64,000 nucleotides of DNA from Brevundimonas naejangsanensis (GTDB lineage Bacteria > Pseudomonadota > Alphaproteobacteria > Caulobacterales > Caulobacteraceae). Made by a program: the position numbers and the translations under genes. The stretch lies in assembly GCF_000635915.2 (NCBI RefSeq), contig NZ_CP015614.1, positions 541,501 to 605,500 of the forward strand, given 5' to 3'. This document shows, one piece after another, positions 35,929-55,625 of the stretch. How positions within the stretch are numbered: the stretch's first letter is position 1; every line of letters begins with the position of its first letter. The notes below the pieces were generated by a model. The model was not told where the DNA came from, did no database searches, and saw nothing but the letters and a program-made list of their open reading frames with translations.

Positions 35929-36073
35929 CTCCCTCCCCGTCCCGGGGAGGGTGGTCGCGTAGCGACCGGGTGGGGAGGGCCTGGTGATCCTGGCCTCGGC
36001 GCTCGAATAGCCTTGCCGCCCCCACCCGGCCTCGCCTTTGGCTCAGCCACCCTCCCCGGGACGAGGAGGGAGA
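35929..36073. repeat. Palindromic intergenic repeat, type C
   Basis: Left arm CTCCCTCCCCGTCCCGGGGAGGG, GTCGCGTAGCGACC and GGGTGGGGAGGG; right arm CCCCCACCCGGCC, GGCTCAGCC and ACCCTCCCCGGGACGAGG. Same architecture as type A but with different sequence. It lies between prmA and the aminopeptidase gene. The only full copy of this type in the window. Confidence 0.8.
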
Positions 36074-36110
36074 ATGTCTTGCCTCTCCTCAAACGCTGCA
36101 GGGAGAGTAT

Positions 36111-37943
36111 ATGGGCTTCATGCGCCAGACATTCGACGAAACCACCGATCCGTCCTTCGGGGCCAAGCACCTGCCTCTGCTCCGCGCCGAGATGGCGAAG
36201 CAGGGGCTCGACGGCCTGCTGGTCCCGCACGAGGACGAGCATCAGAACGAATATCTGCCCGACGCCAATGAGCGGCTGGCCTGGGTCAGCGGCTTCACCG
36301 GCTCGGCCGGGGCGGGCGTGGTGCTGATGGACAAGGCGGCGGTCTTCGTCGACGGCCGCTATACCGTCCAGGCCAAGGCCCAGACGGACGAGGCCCTGTT
36401 CGAGCGCCAGCCGCTGAACGCGCTGACCGACTGGCTGGCGGCCGTGCCGTCGGGTTCGGTGATCGGCTATGATCCGCGCCTGCACAGCCCCGATGCGCTG
36501 GCGACCCTGAAACGCGCGGTCGAGAAGGCCGGGGCGACGCTGAAGGCGGTCGAGGCCAACCCGATCGATCTGGCTTGGGGCGACGCTCGCCCGGCCCAGC
36601 CGCAGGCGCCGGTGGTCCCGCATGAGGACCGCTATTCCGGCGAGGGGGCCGCGTCCAAGCGCGCCCGCATCGGCAAGGCCATCGCGGACGCCGGGGCCGA
36701 CGTCGCCGTGCTGACGGCGCCGTCGTCGCTGGCCTGGCTGTTCAACATTCGCGGCGGCGACGTGATCCGCACCCCCCTGCCGCTGGGCCAGGCGGTGGTG
36801 AAGGCGGACGGGACGGCCAAGGTTTTCCTCGATCCCGCCAAGGTGACCAATGAACTGCCCGGCTGGCTAGGCGACGCCGTGACGCTGGAGGCGCCCGAGG
36901 CGCTGCCCGGCGCGCTGGACGCCCTGGCGGGCCGCAAGGTGATGATCGACCCGGCCGTGTCCTCGGCCTGGTATTTCGACCGGCTGGAAGCGGCGGGCGC
37001 GGACATCGTGCGCGGCATGGATCCCTGCGCCCTGCCGCGCGCCTGCAAGAACGCCGTCGAGATCGAGGGCGCCCGTCAGGCGCACATCCGCGACGGCGCG
37101 GCCCTGACGCGGTTCCTGCACTGGGTCGATACGGTCGCACAGAAGGAGCTGCCGGACGAGCGGGCGGTGGTCGAGGCGCTGGAAGGCTTCCGCGAGGCGA
37201 CGGGGATGCTGAAGGACCTGTCCTTCGACACCATCGCCGGGGTCGGGCCGAACGGCGCCCTGCCGCACTACAAGCCGGTCGGGGCCAAGATTCGGCCGAT
37301 GGAAAAGGGCTCGCTGCTGCTGGTGGACGGCGGCGGCCAGTATCTGGACGGGACCACGGACGTGACCCGCACCATGGCCATCGGCGAGGGCGCGGCGGAT
37401 CAGCGCCGGATGTTCACCCTGGTGCTGAAGGGCCATATCGCCATGGCGGTGATCCGCTTCCCGGCCGGGACCAGCGGGCGCCAGTTGGACGCCATCGCGC
37501 GCCAGCCGCTGTGGAACGCGGGCTTCGACTTCGACCACGGCACGGGCCACGGCGTGGGGTCGTATCTGGGCGTGCACGAAGGGCCGCAGCGCATCGCCGG
37601 CTGGGGCACGGACCAGCCTCTGCTGACCGGCATGATCCTGTCGAACGAGCCGGGCTATTACCGCGAGGGCGAGTGGGGCATCCGCATCGAGACGCTGCAG
37701 GTCGTCACGGAGCCGACGCAGGTTCCGGGCGGCGAGCGGCCGATGCACGGCTTTGAGCAGCTGACGCTGGCGCCGCTGGATCGCAAGCTGATCGACACAG
37801 CGCTGCTGACGGCGGACGAGCGGGCCTATGTCGACGCCTATCATGCCGAGGTTCTGGCCAAGGTCGGGCCTCTGCTGGCCGAGGGCGTGCAGAAGGACGC
37901 GGCGGCGCTGGAGTGGCTGAAGGCGCAGACGGCGCCGCTGTAA
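36111..37943 (+). CDS. Aminopeptidase P family metallopeptidase (Xaa-Pro aminopeptidase)
   Basis: 610 residues, the long three-domain form: two creatinase-like N-terminal domains (1-160 and 160-315) and the pita-bread M24 catalytic domain (about 320-545) with metal ligands in 'DGGGQYLDGTTDVTRT', 'HGTGHGVGSYLGVHE' and 'LSNEPGYYREGEWGIRIE'. It removes N-terminal residues preceding proline. A C-terminal domain of about 60 residues follows, as in eukaryote-like APP1. The start at 36111 has AGGGAGAG close upstream. Confidence 0.94.
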   Translation: MGFMRQTFDETTDPSFGAKHLPLLRAEMAKQGLDGLLVPHEDEHQNEYLPDANERLAWVSGFTGSAGAGVVLMDKAAVFVDGRYTVQAKAQTDEALFERQPLNALTDWLAAVPSGSVIGYDPRLHSPDALATLKRAVEKAGATLKAVEANPIDLAWGDARPAQPQAPVVPHEDRYSGEGAASKRARIGKAIADAGADVAVLTAPSSLAWLFNIRGGDVIRTPLPLGQAVVKADGTAKVFLDPAKVTNELPGWLGDAVTLEAPEALPGALDALAGRKVMIDPAVSSAWYFDRLEAAGADIVRGMDPCALPRACKNAVEIEGARQAHIRDGAALTRFLHWVDTVAQKELPDERAVVEALEGFREATGMLKDLSFDTIAGVGPNGALPHYKPVGAKIRPMEKGSLLLVDGGGQYLDGTTDVTRTMAIGEGAADQRRMFTLVLKGHIAMAVIRFPAGTSGRQLDAIARQPLWNAGFDFDHGTGHGVGSYLGVHEGPQRIAGWGTDQPLLTGMILSNEPGYYREGEWGIRIETLQVVTEPTQVPGGERPMHGFEQLTLAPLDRKLIDTALLTADERAYVDAYHAEVLAKVGPLLAEGVQKDAAALEWLKAQTAPL

Positions 37944-37972
37944 GGCGAGCGCGCAAGCGTGGATATGAAGAT

Positions 37973-38005
37973 GCCTCCCTCGCGATCGCGGGGGAGGCGT
38001 TTTTC
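37973..38005 (+). terminator. Intrinsic terminator after the aminopeptidase P gene
   Basis: GCCTCCCTCGCG pairs with CGCGGGGGAGGC (one T-G pair) and is followed by TTTTT, 30 bases after the stop and 20 bases before the end of the convergent DUF2147 gene. Confidence 0.82.
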
Positions 38006-38024
38006 GTTGGCCTGTGCGCCTTGA

Positions 38025-38447
38025 TTACTGGACGCGGGTCCAGGTCTGGGTCTTGCACAGGGGGGCGACGATGCAGCCGCGCAGGCGCAGCGTATTGTCG
38101 TTGGTCAGGGTGATGGTCCCGCGATAGGTCCCGCCGTCCTCGGGATTGTAGACGCTGCCGCCGCGCCACTCGGTCGGGCCGCCGGTGAAGCCCGACAGCA
38201 TCCGCAGGCCGCGTAAGGGACGGTCGCGCAGGGCGGCGTCTTTGTTGCGAGCGTCGCGGGCGTTCGGATCGGCGCGGATGTGGCTGGAGGTGACGAGCGT
38301 GCCGCACAGGGCCTGGCCGCAGCGCTCGATGCGGACCTGGCCGCCGTTGGTCGGGGTCTGCCACAGGCCGGTCGGGTCGCTGGCGAGGGCGGGAGAAGCG
38401 AGGGCGGCGGCGGCGACGGCGAGCGCCGTCAGGACGGAGGTCTTCAT
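38025..38447 (-). CDS. DUF2147 family periplasmic protein
   Basis: 140 residues with a signal peptide ending at 'SPALAS' (about residue 22). The mature part is the lipocalin-like DUF2147 domain: 'DPTGLWQTPTNGGQVRIERCGQALCGT', with four Cys in two pairs (Cys43/Cys48 and Cys125/Cys131 approximately), and the terminal 'CKTQTWTRVQ'. Function unknown in bacteria. Confidence 0.88.
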   Translation of the reverse strand: MKTSVLTALAVAAAALASPALASDPTGLWQTPTNGGQVRIERCGQALCGTLVTSSHIRADPNARDARNKDAALRDRPLRGLRMLSGFTGGPTEWRGGSVYNPEDGGTYRGTITLTNDNTLRLRGCIVAPLCKTQTWTRVQ

Positions 38448-38586
38448 CGGCGTTTTCCTTGCTGCGGATCGTTGAGCCGATCCCTTGGCCGGAGGGTGAT
38501 CCGGGTTTCGGACGGAAACAAGGCCGAAATCTTGAAGTTCGCCAAAGGATTACGTGACCTTAGGTCAAGAGTTCTTCGCGCGCGTT

Positions 38587-38711
38587 CTCCTCCCCATTTC
38601 ATGGGGAGGTGGATCGGCGGCGTAGCCGTCGAGACGGAGGGGCCGCTTGGTTCCGCTGTCGCAAAGCCCCTCCACCGCTAGGCGGTCCCCCTCCCCATTC
38701 CATGGGGAGGA
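38587..38711. repeat. Palindromic intergenic repeat, type B
   Basis: Left arm CTCCTCCCCATTTCATGGGGAGG, GGCGGCGTAGCCGTC and GACGGAGGGGC; right arm GCCCCTCCACCGC and CCCCCTCCCCATTCCATGGGGAGG. It ends 6 bases from the ligA stop. A second copy of the same type is at 43382. Confidence 0.85.
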
Positions 38712-38716
38712 AAGCG

Positions 38717-43377
<4,661 letters not shown>

Positions 43378-43381
43378 TCTT

Positions 43382-43505
43382 CTCCTCCCCATTTTATGGG
43401 GAGGTGGCGCGGCGCGTAGCGCCGTGACGGAGGGGCTGCCCGGTTCCGCTGTCGCAAGCCCCTCCACCACTTTGTGGTCCCCCTCCCCACGCCGTGGGGA
43501 GGAGA
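43382..43505. repeat. Palindromic intergenic repeat, type B
   Basis: CTCCTCCCCATTTTATGGGGAGG, GCGGCGCGTAGCGCCGTG and GACGGAGGGGC on the left; GCCCCTCCACCAC and CCCCCTCCCCACGCCGTGGGGAGG on the right. It also shares the inner segment GGTTCCGCTGTCGCAA with the copy at 38587. It fills the gap between two convergent genes. Confidence 0.86.
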
Positions 43506-43512
43506 TTTATGA

Positions 43513-43977
43513 TCAGGCGACGGTCGCCTTGACGATCTTGCCCGGCGCGCGCGGGGGCTCGCCCTTGGGCAGGGCGTCGACGTGTTCCATGCCTTCGATC
43601 ACTTCGCCCCAGACGGTGTACTGGCCGTCCAGGAAGCGGGCGTCGTCGAAGCAGATGAAGAACTGCGAGTTGGCGCTGTCCGGGTTGGCGGTGCGGGCCA
43701 TCGAGCAGACGCCGCGGACGTGCGGCTCTTTCGAGAATTCCTGCTTGAGGTTCGGCTTGGACGAGCCCGAGGTGCCGGTGCCCGTGGGGTCGCCGCCCTG
43801 GGCCATGAAGCCCGGAATCACGCGGTGGAAGACCACGCCGTCATAGAAGCCTTCCTTGGCCAGGTCGGTGATCTGCTTGACGTGGTTCGGCGCCAGATCG
43901 TCGCGCAGCTTGATGACGACGTTGCGGTCTTCGCCGTCGCCGGTGTCCAGGGTGAAGGTCAGGGTTTGGTCGGCCAT
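43513..43977 (-). CDS. Peptidyl-prolyl cis-trans isomerase (cyclophilin)
   Basis: 154 residues, a single cyclophilin domain with no signal peptide, so cytoplasmic. 'YDGVVFHRVIPGFMAQGGDPTGTG' carries the catalytic Arg and Phe-Met-Gln, then 'NSQFFIC' and 'YTVWGEVIEGMEHVD'. It speeds proline isomerization during folding. Convergent with the ICMT operon across a type B repeat. Confidence 0.95.
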   Translation of the reverse strand: MADQTLTFTLDTGDGEDRNVVIKLRDDLAPNHVKQITDLAKEGFYDGVVFHRVIPGFMAQGGDPTGTGTSGSSKPNLKQEFSKEPHVRGVCSMARTANPDSANSQFFICFDDARFLDGQYTVWGEVIEGMEHVDALPKGEPPRAPGKIVKATVA

Positions 43978-44057
43978 CGGGCGCTCCTTGAGGTTATGCG
44001 AGCCGGAATTGTGCGCGGGTCATAGCGGCTGAACGCCGTCAGGGCTATGTGGGAAGC

Positions 44058-44776
44058 ATGAGTGAAGACGAAAAGCCCGCCGACAAGCCGCAGGAACGCC
44101 GCCGCATGGTGCGTCTGCCCACGGGCGGCACGGCCTCGGGCCGCAAGGTCGGTCAGAAGATCAAGACAGCCGACAAGAAGACGCTGTCCAGCCAGGCGTG
44201 GATCAAGCGTCAACTGTCGGACCAGTGGTCCGAGCGCGCCCGCGCAGAGGGCTGGCGCAGCCGCGCCGCCTTCAAGCTGATGGAGATCGACGACAGGTAT
44301 CGGCTGATCAAGCGCGGCTCGCGGGTCATCGACCTGGGCGCGGCGCCGGGCGGTTGGGTGCAGGTGGCGCTGGATCGCGGCGCGGCGGCGGTGGCTGGCG
44401 TGGACCTGCTGATGATCGAGCCGATTCCGGGCGCGACGCTGATTCAGGCCGACTTCACCGATCCGGGCGTGGATCAGCAGATGCTGGACGCCATCGGCGG
44501 TCCGCCGGACCTGGTGCTGTCTGACATGGCGCACAACACCATCGGCCACCGCCAGACGGACCACCTGAAGATCATCGCCCTGATCGAGATCGCGGCCGAT
44601 TTCGCCATCCGCACGCTGCGGCCGGGCGGGAACTTCGTGTCGAAGAACTTCCAGGGCGGCGACGCCGGCGGGGTGCTGACGCGCCTGCGCGAAGAGTTCG
44701 AGACGGTGAAATACGTGAAGCCGGAGTCGAGCCGAAAGGGCAGCGCCGAGGTCTTCCTGGTGGCGCTGAACAAGCG

Positions 44777-44780
<4 letters not shown>
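44058..44780 (+). CDS. rlmE: 23S rRNA (uridine-2'-O-)-methyltransferase RlmE (FtsJ/RrmJ)
   Basis: 240 residues from the ATG at 44058 (GGGAAG just upstream; a GTG three codons earlier is possible). A basic N-terminal extension (1-50) precedes the FtsJ core: 'SRAAFKLMEID', SAM motif 'VIDLGAAPGGWVQVAL', 'LSDMAHNTIGHRQTDH' and 'GGNFVSKNFQGGD'. It methylates U2552 of 23S rRNA on the large subunit. Its stop overlaps the end of the convergent DUF2061 gene by 4 bases. Confidence 0.95.
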
Positions 44781-46932
<2,152 letters not shown>

Positions 46933-46938
46933 CCTGAT

Positions 46939-46973
46939 CCGCTCCCGGCCCCGGTCGGGAGCGGTTTTGTTTT
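46939..46973 (+). terminator. Intrinsic terminator after guaB
   Basis: CCGCTCCCG pairs with CGGGAGCGG around an 8-base loop, followed by TTTTGTTTT, 7 bases after the guaB stop. Confidence 0.85.
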
Positions 46974-46997
46974 GGGCTAGTGAAACAGGAGAAGAGC

Positions 46998-47396
46998 GTG
47001 ACCACTGAACTCACCTATCTGGCGGCGACGCTGGTGCTGGCCCTGGTGCAGATCTTCCTGCCCGCCTTTGCCCGAACGCGCGAGTTCGGCCTGTCGTGGA
47101 ACGCCGGGGCGCGGGACGAAACGCCCGAAGCCAAGAGCCCCGTCGTCGGCCGTCTGGAGCGGGCCCAGGCCAATCTGTTCGAGACCCTGCCGCTGTTCAT
47201 CGGCGCCGTGCTGATCGCCCAGATGGCGGATCGGACCGGCGCGCTGACGGCGTGGGGCGCAGGCCTCTACTTCTGGGCGCGCGTCGCCTATATCCCGCTG
47301 TACGCCCTGGGCGTTCCCTATATCCGGTCGCTGGTGTGGCTGGTCTCGCTTGCGGGACTGGCGCTGTGCCTTCTGGCCCTTTTCATCCGAGTCTGA
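46998..47396 (+). CDS. MAPEG family membrane protein
   Basis: 132 residues from the GTG at 46998, which has AGGAG seven bases upstream; the frame is open from a GTG at 46980. Four membrane helices and the MAPEG hallmarks 'RLERAQANLFETLPLFIGAVLI' segments and 'YFWARVAYIPLYALGVPYIRSLVW' segments. The bacterial members are related to microsomal glutathione transferases, but most have no known substrate. Its stop is one base before the start of the rsmB-like gene. Confidence 0.87.
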   Translation: MTTELTYLAATLVLALVQIFLPAFARTREFGLSWNAGARDETPEAKSPVVGRLERAQANLFETLPLFIGAVLIAQMADRTGALTAWGAGLYFWARVAYIPLYALGVPYIRSLVWLVSLAGLALCLLALFIRV

Positions 47397-47397
47397 T

Positions 47398-48693
47398 TTG
47401 ACCCCAGCCGCCCGCCTGGCCGCCGCCGCCGCCATCATCGACAGCATTTCGCAAGGCCGCCAGCCCGCCGACGCCGTGCTCAAGGCCTGGAGCCAGCAGA
47501 ACCGCTATGCCGGTTCGGGCGACCGCCGCGCCATCGCCGAACGCGTCTATCAGGTGCTGCGCGCGCGCGGCCGCCTGTCGGCCTTCATGGGCGGGCGTCA
47601 GGACGGACGCGCCCTGATCGTCGGCGCCCTGTCGCTGCTGGACGGCGCGACGCTGGAGGAGATCGAAGGCCTCTACAACGGCGAGGGCTATGGCCCACGC
47701 CCGCTGTCCAAGCACGAGCGCGGCCGCATCATGGCGCACGAGGACGCGGCCGATCTGGCCGAGGTCGCGCTGCCGGACTTCGTGACGGCCGACCTGAAGG
47801 CGGTTCACGGCGACCGCTGGCGCGACGAGGTGGAAGCCCTGAGCGGTCGCGCGCCGGTGGACCTGCGGGTCAATGGTCTGCGGGCCACGATCGAGGAGGT
47901 CGAGGCGGAGCTGCGCGGCGCAGGCCTGTCGCCCCAGCGCACCGAACTGTCGGGCTGGGGCCTGCGGCTGGACGCCGAGCCGGCGCCGAACGTGCAGCCG
48001 CTGGACGGCTTCCAGAACGGCCATTTCGAGATTCAGGACGAAGCCAGTCAGGTCGTCGGCTGGCTGTCCGGCGCCTTCCCCGGCGCGACGGTGGTGGACT
48101 ATTGCGCGGGCGGCGGCGGCAAGACGCTGGGCCTGGTGCAGGCCATGCAGGGGCAGGGGGCGCTGATCGCCTGCGACGTCTCGGCCAAGCGTCTGGACAA
48201 TGTGAAGCCGCGCCTGGCCCGCGCGGGCGTCGAGGCCGACCTGCGCCTGCTGGGCACGAACGGCGGCGGGGTCGAGGATCTGAACGGTCAGGCCGACGTG
48301 GTGTTCGTCGACGCGCCCTGCTCGGGCTCGGGCGCCTGGCGGCGTCGGCCGGAGGACAGCTGGCGCCTGACGGCCGAGGAAGTCGCGCGTTTGCACGCGC
48401 TGCAACTTCGTATTCTGGGGCAGGCGACCAAGCTGGTGCGGCCGGGCGGGCGTCTGGCCTATGTCACCTGCTCGGTGCTGGGCGCGGAGAACGAGGCTAC
48501 AGCAGCCGCCTTCGAGGCCGCGCACGCGGACTTCAAGCCCGTCCCCATCGCCGATGCGGCGCACAGCGCGGATTTGACCGAGGCGGGGCGCGAACGCCTG
48601 ACCGCGCTGGCGCAAGGCAACCGCCTGCGCCTGTCGCCCGCCGCCACGGGCACGGACGGCTTCTTCATCGCGCTTTATGAGCGCGCCGCATGA
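47398..48693 (+). CDS. 16S rRNA m5C967-type methyltransferase (RsmB/NOL1/NOP2/Sun family)
   Basis: 431 residues if the TTG at 47398 is used, one base after the MAPEG stop; no ATG or GTG fits the homology better. A NusB-like RNA-binding N-terminal domain (about 1-130) is followed by a SAM methyltransferase domain with 'VVDYCAGGGGKTLGL', the catalytic Cys in 'VDAPCSGSGAWRRRPE' and the second Cys in 'TCSVL'. The NusB-like domain points to RsmB, which methylates C967 of 16S rRNA. The stop overlaps the next start (ATGA). Confidence 0.88.
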   Translation: MTPAARLAAAAAIIDSISQGRQPADAVLKAWSQQNRYAGSGDRRAIAERVYQVLRARGRLSAFMGGRQDGRALIVGALSLLDGATLEEIEGLYNGEGYGPRPLSKHERGRIMAHEDAADLAEVALPDFVTADLKAVHGDRWRDEVEALSGRAPVDLRVNGLRATIEEVEAELRGAGLSPQRTELSGWGLRLDAEPAPNVQPLDGFQNGHFEIQDEASQVVGWLSGAFPGATVVDYCAGGGGKTLGLVQAMQGQGALIACDVSAKRLDNVKPRLARAGVEADLRLLGTNGGGVEDLNGQADVVFVDAPCSGSGAWRRRPEDSWRLTAEEVARLHALQLRILGQATKLVRPGGRLAYVTCSVLGAENEATAAAFEAAHADFKPVPIADAAHSADLTEAGRERLTALAQGNRLRLSPAATGTDGFFIALYERAA

Positions 48694-49381
48694 GGCTGGA
48701 ACGCTACGGCGCCGTCACGGTCCTGCCCGTGATGGCGGCGCCTGCGGAATATGGCGAGCATCTGCGCGCCCGCGTCGACCCGCTGATGACCGGCATCGGG
48801 CCGGTCGAGGGGGCGGTGGCGCTGACGGCGGCGCTGGCGCGGCTGGAGGCGAGGGGAGAGGCGCCGGACCTGATCCTGTCGCTGGGCTCGTGCGGGTCGC
48901 GCGTGCTGCAACATGCGGCCGTCTATCAGGCGTCGTCGGTCGCCTATCGCGACATGGACGCCAGTCCGTTGGGGTTCGAGAAGGGCGTGACGCCGCTGCT
49001 CGATCTGCCCGCCGTTCTGCCGCTGCCGTGCCCCATTCCGAGCGTGCCGAGCGCGCGCCTGTCGACGGGCGCCAACGTCGTCTCGGGCGCCGCCTATGAC
49101 GCCATCGACGCCGAGATGGTGGACATGGAGACGTGGGCGCTGGTGCGCGCGGCCCAAAGCTTCGGCCTGCCGCTGGTCGCGCTGCGCGGCGTGTCGGACG
49201 GCAAGGCCGAACTGACGGGCCTGCACGACTGGACCTCGACCCTGCATCTGGTGGATGAGAACCTGGCCCGGGCGTTGGACGGCCTGATCGCGGTGCTCGC
49301 GGATCAGGGCCTCTCGGCCCTTGAAATTCCGGCCCTGCAAGGCCAAACCCTCGCCCAATCGCTCGCCCCGGATTCGACCTC

Positions 49382-49385
<4 letters not shown>
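48690..49385 (+). CDS. 5'-methylthioadenosine/S-adenosylhomocysteine nucleosidase-like protein
   Basis: 231 residues, PNP/UDP phosphorylase superfamily. The N-terminal Glu in '[11 protein letters not shown]', the ribose-site '[18 protein letters not shown]' and the purine-binding Asp in 'GVSDGKAEL' are present. MTA/SAH nucleosidase releases adenine and would recycle the product of the adjacent SAM-dependent methyltransferase; a related purine nucleosidase is the alternative. Overlaps both neighbours by 4 bases, so rsmB, this gene and guaA are coupled. Confidence 0.8.
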
Positions 49386-50944
<1,559 letters not shown>

Positions 50945-51005
50945 GAACGGGGGGGGTAGCGGTCGCGTTCGGCGAGTGCGGTCCCTCGGGTCTGCGGTAG
51001 TAGAT

Positions 51006-51513
51006 CTACGGAGGCGGAAGGGGCGCAGTGGGCTTGATGCGGCTCATTAGGTCAGCTTCCGACTCATTTGAAAAAGGCGGCTGCTGAGATCGCCGCTTGA
51101 AGCGGACGCTGCGGTTTGCTCCCGCCTCACGCGGTCGCCGACGTCGGCGTCGGTCTCGGCGATGCCGCGGGCGAAGTCCTGGGCGCCTAGCGCTGGGTGT
51201 CACGAGGCGGGGCCTGGGTCCGGGGCGTCGAGAAGCCACGCCGACCGTGAACCCGCCAGTCCAGCATCTCGGCCGAGCCATAGGCCATGTCCGCCCCCAG
51301 CCGAGCGGGCCACAGATCATGATGCTCGCGCGCACGCTCGATCATGGTGCGGGCCGCCGTCGCTTCGGCCTCGTCCAGCACGGCCAGAGTACTCGTCGAT
51401 AGCGCGGCTGGCGGCCTCGGGCGGCAGGCCTTGGTCGTCCGGGCACGCAGCGTTGGCGGCTGGCGTCGGCCTTGATCAGGCTGGATGCATCGCCGCAGCA
51501 CCGTCTCGAGCAA
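51006..51513 (-). pseudogene. Decayed IS transposase (IS1182/IS5-like) fragment
   Basis: Minus-strand translation contains 'EAEATAARTMIERAREHHDL' followed by 'WPARLGADMAYGSAEMLDW', a stretch of IS1182-type transposases around the catalytic Asp, but the frame is then disrupted ('RVHGRRGFSTPRTQ') and a separate frame near 51170 gives 'AQDFARGIAETDADV', resembling the C-terminal part. N-terminus and intact ends are missing. I found no terminal inverted repeats. The 673-base gap between guaA and the kdp operon holds this remnant and the kdp promoter region, and nothing else I can support. Confidence 0.7.
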
Positions 51514-51617
51514 AGCGCGCCCTTATGCAGGCGTTATGCTCGGCCGCGCTTTCCACATGGCCCGCTTAGGTCCTCAGGGCGTCTCTTCCGGCTCTCAGTC
51601 GAGCTGGAGGTGTCGGC

Positions 51618-51701
51618 ATGGCCGATGTGATTTTTCTGGCGATCGGCGGCGGGGCTTTTCTGGCCTTCGCCGCCCTCGCTGTTGCGTTGAAGAGGTTGTG
51701 A
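51618..51701 (+). CDS. 27-residue single-helix membrane peptide upstream of kdpF
   Basis: Starts at ATG 51618 with a strong GGAGG seven bases upstream. It encodes one hydrophobic helix ('VIFLAIGGGAFLAFAALAVA') with a C-terminal Lys-Arg-Leu. The stop is 2 bases before the kdpF ATG, the same spacing as real cistrons in this operon. Very short membrane proteins at this place occur in other kdp operons, but I cannot name the family. It may help assemble or stabilize KdpFABC. Confidence 0.6.
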   Translation: MADVIFLAIGGGAFLAFAALAVALKRL

Positions 51702-51703
51702 CG

Positions 51704-51790
51704 ATGCTGCTGAACGTCCTGTGGGGCGCCGGCGCCCTCGTCATTGCTGGCTACATGGTCGCGGCCCTGCTGCGCCCCGAGCGGTTCTGA
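51704..51790 (+). CDS. kdpF: K+-transporting ATPase subunit KdpF
   Basis: 28 residues, one transmembrane helix ('[18 protein letters not shown]'), matching KdpF in length and in its 'AxLLRPExF' tail. KdpF stabilizes the KdpABC complex in the membrane. It lies immediately before kdpA. Confidence 0.88.
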   Translation: MLLNVLWGAGALVIAGYMVAALLRPERF

Positions 51791-51806
51791 ACGGAGCCGC
51801 CTTCTC

Positions 51807-53519
51807 ATGAATATTCAAGGTTGGGCGGAAATCGCCCTGACCCTCGGCCTCGCCGTCATGCTCGGCTGGCCGATCGGGATCTATATGTCGCGCGTCTGGA
51901 ACGGCGAACGCACCTGGCTGGACCCGGTGCTTAGGCCGGTCGAGGGCCTGTTCTATCGCGCCGCCGGGGTGGACCCGACGCGCAGCCAGGGCTGGCTGGG
52001 CTATGCCGGCGCCCTGCTGGCCTTCAACCTGACGGGGTTTGTCCTGCTGTACGCCATGCTGCGTCTGCAGGGCGTCCTGCCGATGAACCCGCAGGGGTTT
52101 GACGGCGTCAGCCCGCATCTGGCCTTCAACACGGCCGTCAGCTTCGTCACCAACACCAACTGGCAGAGCTATGGCGGCGAAACGACGCTGTCGACCTTCA
52201 CCCAGATGGTCGGCCTGACGGTGCAGAACTTCGTCTCGGCGGCCACCGGCGCGACCATTGCCGCCGCGCTCGCCCGCGCCTTCATCGCCAATCGCGGCGA
52301 GGGCGTCGGCAACTTCTGGGCCGACCTGACGCGCACCAGCCTCTATGTCCTGCTGCCCATCGCCTTCATCGTGGCCGTGGTTCTGGCCGGACTGGGCGTG
52401 GTGCAGTCGCTGGCGGCCTCGGCCCAGGCGACGACGCTGGAAGGCGGATCGCAGACGATCAGCCTGTTCCCGACCGCCAGCCAGCTGGCCATCAAGCAAC
52501 TGGGCATCAACGGCGGCGGCGTGTTCAACGTCAACTCGGCCCACCCGCTGGAGAACCCCACGCCGCTGACGACGCTGATCACGGCGATCAGCATCAACGT
52601 CCTGGGCTGGGCGGCCTTCTTCGCCTTTGGCCGCAGCGTCCTGGCCAAGAAGGACGTGCGCGCCCTGGTGATCGCGGCGATCCTGCTGCTGGGCGCCGCC
52701 GGCTCGGCGCTCTACGTCATCGAAAGCCAGCCCGCGCCGGCTCTGGTCGCCGCAGGGGTCGAGACCTCGGTCGGCAATATGGAGGGCAAGGAGGTCCGCT
52801 TCGGCGTCCCGGCCTCCGTGGCCTGGGCGGCCCAGACGACCGGCGCCTCGAACGGCTCGGTCAACTCCATGCACGCCAGCTACATGCCGCTGGGCGGGGC
52901 TGTGACCATGTTCCTGATGCAACTGGGCGAGATCCTGCCCGGCGGGATCGGCTCGGGCATCGCCGTCATGGTGCTGATGGCCATGCTGGCGGTCTTCGTG
53001 GCGGGCCTGATGGTCGGTCGCACGCCTGAATACCTGGGCAAGAAGATCGAGGCGCGCGAGATCCAGTTCGCCATGCTGTCGGTTCTGGTCGTGCCGCTGT
53101 CGGTGCTGGGCTTCTCGGCCGTGGCTGCGGTCCTGCCCGAAGCCCTGGCCGGTCTGCTGAACAAGGGGCCGCACGGCCTGTCCGAGGTCCTCTATGCCTA
53201 TACCTCGGCGACCGGCAACAACGGTTCGGCCTTTGCGGGTCTGACCGCCAATGCCCCCTGGTGGAACACCACCCTGGGTCTGGCCATGCTGCTGGGCCGG
53301 TTCGTGCCTGCCATCGCGGTTCTGGCCGTCGCCGGCGCCCTGGTCGCCAAGCCCAAGCTGGCCCCTTCGACCGGGACCCTGCCGACCCATGGCCCGCTGT
53401 TCATCGGCCTGTTGATCGGGGTGATCCTGATCCTCGGCGGCCTGCAGTTCTTCCCCGCCCTCTCGCTGGGTCCGATCGGGGAGCATTTCGACATGCTCCA
53501 GGTCGTGGCCCGGTTCTGA
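51807..53519 (+). CDS. kdpA: K+-transporting ATPase subunit KdpA
   Basis: 570 residues from ATG 51807; the longer upstream frame is a shadow of kdpF. Ten-helix SKT-type channel subunit with four selectivity-filter loops, including '[18 protein letters not shown]' and '[19 protein letters not shown]', and 'NPGGV'-type '[19 protein letters not shown]'. It captures K+ with high affinity at the periplasmic face and passes it to KdpB. Confidence 0.97.
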   Translation: MNIQGWAEIALTLGLAVMLGWPIGIYMSRVWNGERTWLDPVLRPVEGLFYRAAGVDPTRSQGWLGYAGALLAFNLTGFVLLYAMLRLQGVLPMNPQGFDGVSPHLAFNTAVSFVTNTNWQSYGGETTLSTFTQMVGLTVQNFVSAATGATIAAALARAFIANRGEGVGNFWADLTRTSLYVLLPIAFIVAVVLAGLGVVQSLAASAQATTLEGGSQTISLFPTASQLAIKQLGINGGGVFNVNSAHPLENPTPLTTLITAISINVLGWAAFFAFGRSVLAKKDVRALVIAAILLLGAAGSALYVIESQPAPALVAAGVETSVGNMEGKEVRFGVPASVAWAAQTTGASNGSVNSMHASYMPLGGAVTMFLMQLGEILPGGIGSGIAVMVLMAMLAVFVAGLMVGRTPEYLGKKIEAREIQFAMLSVLVVPLSVLGFSAVAAVLPEALAGLLNKGPHGLSEVLYAYTSATGNNGSAFAGLTANAPWWNTTLGLAMLLGRFVPAIAVLAVAGALVAKPKLAPSTGTLPTHGPLFIGLLIGVILILGGLQFFPALSLGPIGEHFDMLQVVARF

Positions 53520-53531
53520 TCGGATAATCCT

Positions 53532-55595
<2,064 letters not shown>

Positions 55596-55625
55596 AGCCC
55601 GCCCTGAGCGATCAAGGAAACCACC

